Shown: positions 60,135 through 64,000 of the stretch, piece after piece
Layout of the letters: each line of letters opens with the position of its first letter
Numbering within the stretch: position 1 is the first letter of the stretch
Made by a program: the position numbers and the translations under genes
Source: Trebonia sp963774945
Lineage (GTDB): Bacteria; Actinomycetota; Actinomycetes; Streptosporangiales; Streptosporangiaceae
Direction: 5' to 3'
Length of the DNA stretch: 64,000 nt
Assembly (NCBI GenBank): GCA_963774945.1
Contig: CAVZHA010000010.1
Coordinates: 558,001 to 622,000, forward strand
The notes under the pieces: generated by a model
Told to the model about the DNA's origin: nothing
Databases searched by the model: none
Seen by the model: only the letters and a program-made list of their open reading frames with translations

Positions 60135-61265
60135 ATGGCCCACAAGATCCTAGAAGAAGATGCAGTTAAGGCCATGGTGGAACGCGGGACCCAGCCGCTC
60201 GATCCCTTCCCGGGCACGCAGAAACCGTGGCGCTGCCGGTGCCTGACGTGCGGAGAGGAAAGCTGGCCTCGCTACAACGACGTGATCAATAAGGGAACGG
60301 GATCGTGCAATGGTACCTGCCGTTCTAGGAAGATTGCCGCGAAGCTAACAAGAGACGCCTCGGTGGCTGCTGCCATTATGATTGATAACGGATGGGAACC
60401 GATTGGCGACTATCCGGGTGCTGGCAAGCCATGGCCAAGCACGTGTCGTGAATGTGGCGTTATCAAGCGCAAGAGACTTTCTCAAGTACAGGTCGGGGTG
60501 GCAGGCTGCACTAACTGCGCAGGGCGTGATATTGACGATGAGTCGGCACGTAAAGTCATGCTGGATGCTGGACTTGAACCACTCGTTGAGTATCCCGGCG
60601 GGCTGAGGCCCTGGCTCTCGCGTTGCATGACCTGCGGACACATGGGCTCGCCCTGCTACTCGAAGGTCAAGATGAGGGGACACCAGTGCTACTCCTGCCG
60701 GTCGGTGAACCTCAGTCGCGCGTTGCGCCTCACCGACGAAGAGGCTGCGGCCAGCATGGTGGAGAGAAGCCTCGAACCGCTTGAGCCATATCCGGGAGGC
60801 GTGGAGATCCCTTGGCGATCACGCTGCATGGTCTGTGAGACGGTCCTTTCCCCTGGCCCGACTCTGCACAACATACGTTCAGGTCAGGGCGGTTGCCCAA
60901 CCTGCGCCGAGCGCGGGATCAACCCAGCCAAGCCTGGTTATCTCTATATCGTCGAGCATGACGAGTATGCGGCACTTAAATGGGGCATCGCCAACATAGA
61001 GCAGCGCATCGCACAGCACGTCGCCCAGGGTTGGCACCTTGTCGCCCGCTGGAAATTTGATCTCACACGGGATGCCTGGGAGATCGAGCGGCAGGTCAAG
61101 AGTTGGGTCCGCAACCAGGGATTCCCTCCAGCCGTAACCGCCGACCAGATGAAGTACCGCGGTCACACCGAGACCGCGCTCACCAATGACGTGAGCATCA
61201 TGGAACTCCAGGGCTACATCGTGAGTCTTGTCGGCCGCCAGCCACAGGTTCCGACTCCTGAGTGA
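60135..61265 (+). CDS. Four zinc-binding repeats plus GIY-YIG-like nuclease (third gene of unassigned operon)
   Basis: This protein has 376 residues. Four repeats of about 55 residues each follow the pattern G-x-x-P-L-x-x-Y-P-G...P-W-x-x-x-C-x-x-C-G...C-x-x-C, resembling treble-clef zinc ribbons found in DNA-binding proteins. The C-terminal part (about 280-355) has GYLYIVEH, then LKWGIANIEQRIAQHVAQGW and a Glu in AWEIERQVKSW, which fits a GIY-YIG nuclease with WGI in place of YIG. ATG 60135 follows AAGGGG. Base composition is visibly lower in G+C than the surroundings, suggesting transfer. It would bind and perhaps nick DNA. Confidence 0.65.
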   Translation: MAHKILEEDAVKAMVERGTQPLDPFPGTQKPWRCRCLTCGEESWPRYNDVINKGTGSCNGTCRSRKIAAKLTRDASVAAAIMIDNGWEPIGDYPGAGKPWPSTCRECGVIKRKRLSQVQVGVAGCTNCAGRDIDDESARKVMLDAGLEPLVEYPGGLRPWLSRCMTCGHMGSPCYSKVKMRGHQCYSCRSVNLSRALRLTDEEAAASMVERSLEPLEPYPGGVEIPWRSRCMVCETVLSPGPTLHNIRSGQGGCPTCAERGINPAKPGYLYIVEHDEYAALKWGIANIEQRIAQHVAQGWHLVARWKFDLTRDAWEIERQVKSWVRNQGFPPAVTADQMKYRGHTETALTNDVSIMELQGYIVSLVGRQPQVPTPE

Positions 61266-61320
61266 GTTGAGGCAGGAGATAAGTGGGCGGGCTTCCGGGC
61301 TGCTCGCCTCTGCGCGGATC

Positions 61321-62088
61321 TCAGGGGAAGTGCAGAGCGTGCTGGGCCTGGCACGTTGACCAGAGCGGCGAACCGGACTTGTCGGCCTGATCCCAGAGGT
61401 AGTACTCGATTGCCTCTGGGAGTACGTCTAGGGCGGACGCCCAAGCATGAATCGCGCTCACGTAGCGCTCGTAGGCGGCGGAGTCTGGGCGCGGTCGATA
61501 GTCGGTAGGGCGGACGAGCAGTCGGTAGCCCGTCAGTTGGACGAGGGCTATCGACACCTTGGTATCGAGGATCAGAGGGTACTCGGCGGGAACCCCGTCG
61601 GGGGAGTTCCGCGCGAGGAAGTAGAGGATCTTCGTGATGTACGGGATGCCGATGCCGTGGTGGTTCTCTACCGCTATGCCTCCGGGGCCGGGATGGGCGA
61701 ACACTTCGTACGCCTCGACGGTCCTGCCTGCGGTCAGGTACGCTTCGCAGTCGGCTAGGACTAGATCGAGGCCAGGGCTGAGGAAGTCCGAGATGTCGGT
61801 GACCCATGATCCCCAGCGAGTGCCCGTGATGCCGTACCCCCACATGAGAGAGGCGATGGCGACCCGGCGCCGACGGACGACCGGATTCGGGTCACGGAGC
61901 CCGATGACGTTGCTGCGGGTGATCGGCCGCGAGAGGTTTTTGATCATCCACGCGACCTCCGCGTCGCCGGTCTGGGCTGCGACTTCCTTCCACCGATCCT
62001 CATTGATCCGGGCACCTTGACCGAGCACCTGCCCGGACGGCGGAAAATTCGGCTTGAGCACGGTAAGGATGTCGAGGGGAACGCTCAC
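61321..62088 (-). CDS. OGG-fold (8-oxoguanine glycosylase-like) protein
   Basis: This is a protein of about 255 residues. The block LMWGYGITGTRWGSWVTDIS then FLSPGLDLVLADCEAYLTAG and GIGIPYITKILYFLAR resembles the helix-hairpin-helix-like core of OGG-fold proteins that occur in defence and mobile regions; PLILDTKVSIALVQLTG follows. I start it at GTG 62088 because the preceding residues look non-coding; the frame is open from TTG 62157. Enzymatic activity is unproven. It lies downstream of the AbiE-like pair on the same strand and may be co-transcribed with it. Confidence 0.55.
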   Translation of the reverse strand: MSVPLDILTVLKPNFPPSGQVLGQGARINEDRWKEVAAQTGDAEVAWMIKNLSRPITRSNVIGLRDPNPVVRRRRVAIASLMWGYGITGTRWGSWVTDISDFLSPGLDLVLADCEAYLTAGRTVEAYEVFAHPGPGGIAVENHHGIGIPYITKILYFLARNSPDGVPAEYPLILDTKVSIALVQLTGYRLLVRPTDYRPRPDSAAYERYVSAIHAWASALDVLPEAIEYYLWDQADKSGSPLWSTCQAQHALHFP

Positions 62089-62173
62089 GGTCCGCCATCT
62101 TTCGCCTTGGGCGCGACTCAGGGAGTTGTTGGTGGTATCTGGTGGAATCGGGCGCAATCCGGGTACCGGCGAA

Positions 62174-62929
62174 CTACCCGCGCGCGCACGCCGAGAGCAG
62201 GAGTTCGGCTATGAGGTCGAGGTCGTCGAGGGTGAGGTCAATGCCGCCAGTGTCGTGGATCCAACGCAAAGCATCGCGGCGGCGGTCTACTAGCCAGAGG
62301 TCGATGTGCAGTGCGATGTCTGCTGCCACTGGCGGGTCGCAGTTGCCGATCTGAGCCAGTGCGGCGGGGCGTGCCTGCTCGTCGAGGATGAGGCGGGCGA
62401 TGTCCTGCAGGTCGGTTCCCTGCTTGGCGGTCGCGCGGTTCATGATGGCTTGCAGCTTCATGGCGATGAGTGGGCCTGACTCGGCGACCAGCGTGATGAC
62501 CTCGACGAGTGGTCCGCTTGAAGATGCTGCGGTGATGGTGACCTCGGTTGCGGTGTCTGTGGCCCAGGCGTGAGCGGAGGCGTGCAGGCGGTCGCCGGGG
62601 TCGTCGCTTGGCTGGTCGATTTCTATCTGCCGAACCTCGAGCACGTCAACTTTGACCTTGCCGTACGCGGTGGGCAGCAGTACCGATGTCGGCTCGACAG
62701 GCTCTGCTCCTTGGGCGGAGCGGAGTACCTGGAGCTGCGGGGTGGCGCCGAGCAGTCGGTCGACGACGTCGAGGTCGGTAGTGGCGCGGTACGGCCTGGA
62801 CAGGCGGCACATCACGGCCAGTCCGCCGACCACGACGGGCGGCTGGCCAAGCAGGGTGCGGACTTCCTCGACGCCCTGAACCACCGCGGCCATCGCGTCG
62901 CCGATGAACGACACGCGCTTACCAGACAC
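62174..62929 (-). CDS. AbiEii-like nucleotidyltransferase toxin
   Basis: This is a 251-residue protein. PPVVVGGLAVMCRLSRPYRA followed by TTDLDVV matches the GG...R-x-T-x-D-x-D opening of AbiEii/MenT-type nucleotidyltransferases, and SGPLIAMKLQAIMNR then QDIARLI matches the late conserved helix. Such toxins modify tRNA or other targets and are neutralised by AbiEi. GTG 62929 overlaps the end of the upstream antitoxin-like gene by 11 bases, indicating coupled translation. Confidence 0.75.
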   Translation of the reverse strand: MSGKRVSFIGDAMAAVVQGVEEVRTLLGQPPVVVGGLAVMCRLSRPYRATTDLDVVDRLLGATPQLQVLRSAQGAEPVEPTSVLLPTAYGKVKVDVLEVRQIEIDQPSDDPGDRLHASAHAWATDTATEVTITAASSSGPLVEVITLVAESGPLIAMKLQAIMNRATAKQGTDLQDIARLILDEQARPAALAQIGNCDPPVAADIALHIDLWLVDRRRDALRWIHDTGGIDLTLDDLDLIAELLLSACARG

Positions 62930-63932
62930 GCGCCCACCTCTCCGGAGGAGTCCAATCAGCAAGAACCTCCCGCCCGCGGCCTGCGTCCTGCGCCAGGTCC
63001 AGCGCGACGAAGACGGGGTGGGCGAGGGGCCACTCAAAGGGGTTGTTCGCCAGGTCAAGCCGGTGGCTGCAAGCGGAGCGGACCGGCGCGATCCGGATCG
63101 TGCATCGCGCTTGGGCCTGCGATGGGGCGGCACCCAGGAGCGTGGTAGCCCGTCGGGCGGTTGCCTGGTCAGGGACGTAGAAATCGAGTAGTTGCCCTGT
63201 GCTCACTGCCAGCGGTGCGCCGTATGCGGCTGCGGCGGCCGAGTCGGTAAGCGCCCACCCGGTCGTCTGCTCGGCATCGTCGAGCCCGAGCCGCAGGGGC
63301 CTGGTCAGTGTGGCGTCGCCGGGCATGGGCAGGCGGGCAAGGTCTACGCGGGCAGCAGGCCAGCGCTCCGCAGCCCGCCAGAACAACTCCGTGCCTTCAA
63401 CGCGGTGCCGTTCATCGACCAGGTCGGCGCTGCGAAGCGCGGCCAGTATCTCCGATACCGTGCTCGCGGACCTGCCGAGCCTCCGAGCCAGCTCGCGGAC
63501 TGCTGCGCCTTCGGCCGGGTTCATGAGTAGGGCGGTCGCCACCTCCAGACCCACGGCGCCATTCAGTGCATTTGTGCGCTCGGCGCGTCCGGAGACAGGC
63601 TCCACATCGACGTCAATGACGATAGTGGCCGACCGCATGGCCAAGTGGCCGCGGAGGTCGAAGTAGCCGGCATCATGTCCGGTGAGTACTGCGCGCGCGT
63701 CCTCGGTCAGCCGGTCGGCTACTACGAGGAGGACATGGTGCGGGGGGAGCAGGGTTTCGCGGAGCAGCCGCCGGGCGACCTCGCCAGTCACCAGCGAGCG
63801 ATGCTTCACTTGGACCTCGACCCCGCCAGGATCGAGTACCAGGTCGGTTCCCTGGTCCGGCGCCTCCGTTGTCGCCCGCGCTTGAACTCCCACCTGTGCA
63901 AGGGCGTCTATCAGGAGTGCCTCATTGTTCAC
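62919..63932 (-). CDS. AbiEi-like antitoxin/regulator with an N-terminal nuclease-like motif
   Basis: The middle of the protein has a winged helix (AAVRELARRLGRSASTVSEI, ALRSADLVDE) and the C-terminal half is of the type seen in AbiEi-like partners. The N-terminus contains GTDLVLDPGGVEVQVKHRS, which resembles a PD-(D/E)xK core (Asp...Glu-x-Gln-x-Lys). I prefer the GTG at 63932; the frame is open to a TTG at 63968, which lies inside the operator dyad. It is paired with the toxin by an overlap and probably represses its own promoter. Confidence 0.6.
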   Translation of the reverse strand: MNNEALLIDALAQVGVQARATTEAPDQGTDLVLDPGGVEVQVKHRSLVTGEVARRLLRETLLPPHHVLLVVADRLTEDARAVLTGHDAGYFDLRGHLAMRSATIVIDVDVEPVSGRAERTNALNGAVGLEVATALLMNPAEGAAVRELARRLGRSASTVSEILAALRSADLVDERHRVEGTELFWRAAERWPAARVDLARLPMPGDATLTRPLRLGLDDAEQTTGWALTDSAAAAAYGAPLAVSTGQLLDFYVPDQATARRATTLLGAAPSQAQARCTIRIAPVRSACSHRLDLANNPFEWPLAHPVFVALDLAQDAGRGREVLADWTPPERWARVW

Positions 63933-63950
63933 GAGAACTAGGGTGCCCCA

Positions 63951-63984
63951 TGTTCGGTGTTCGGTCAATACCGAGCACCGAACA
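63951..63984. promoter_or_regulatory. Composite operator of the AbiE-like pair
   Basis: TGTTCGGTGTTCGGT (63951-63965) and ACCGAGCACCGAACA (63970-63984) form an inverted repeat with one mismatch; each arm is itself a tandem of TGTTCGG-like heptamers. This is the architecture of autoregulated toxin-antitoxin promoters. Confidence 0.65.
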
Positions 63985-64000
63985 GTGGTGTCCTGATGCC

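Overview
The window is high-GC actinobacterial chromosome, with strong G/C bias at third codon positions. Lineage markers are mycothiol ligase MshC, the nrdR-nrdJ pair beside lexA, LacI-regulated sugar ABC operons served by a free-standing MsiK-type ATPase, and a two-gene route to 10-methyl fatty acids. A filamentous soil actinomycete is likely; the genus cannot be read from the sequence. About 18 genes, including housekeeping genes such as leuS, mshC and nrdJ, carry one or more single-base frame changes inside otherwise intact proteins. This looks like residual indels in the assembly rather than biological decay, so those genes are annotated over their full extent with break points noted.

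1-16 kb: the end of a peroxiredoxin-like gene; a small catabolic locus (flavin monooxygenase, TauD-type dioxygenase, atypical SDR); a gene-poor repeat-bearing gap (3741-4941); a fructosaminekinase-family gene with an expanded pentapeptide repeat; a ClpC-like AAA+ protein; and, on the minus strand, an alpha-glucoside system (GH13 enzyme, two permeases, binding lipoprotein) divergent from a LacI repressor.

16-32 kb: an arabinoxylan/xylose utilisation region. It holds the shared ABC ATPase, a GH3 enzyme, a LacI repressor, a binding lipoprotein with two permeases, a GH51 arabinofuranosidase, xylA, a secreted GH10 xylanase, an MFS transporter and xylB. CGAAA-N2-TTTCG type palindromes in front of the repressor gene, the ABC operon and the xylanase suggest one regulon.

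32-45.9 kb: housekeeping genes: mshC, a DUF4192 gene, the tmsA/tmsB pair, mgsA, leuS with a leucine-codon leader peptide and attenuator, lexA with an SOS box, nrdR and nrdJ.

45.9-64 kb: a defence and mobility island. It begins with a type III CBASS operon (CD-NTase, HORMA protein, TRIP13-like ATPase, Cap4-type endonuclease-SAVED effector). Next comes a translationally coupled cassette of an active tyrosine recombinase, a small HTH protein and a nine-zinc-ribbon protein with a catalytically degenerate recombinase domain. A three-gene operon follows that I cannot assign to any known system: an HTH/putative nuclease protein of 1326 residues, a degenerate methylase fused to a specificity-subunit-like region, and a zinc-repeat GIY-YIG protein. 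The island ends with an OGG-fold protein and an AbiE-like toxin-antitoxin pair. The unassigned operon is the best candidate for an undescribed system.
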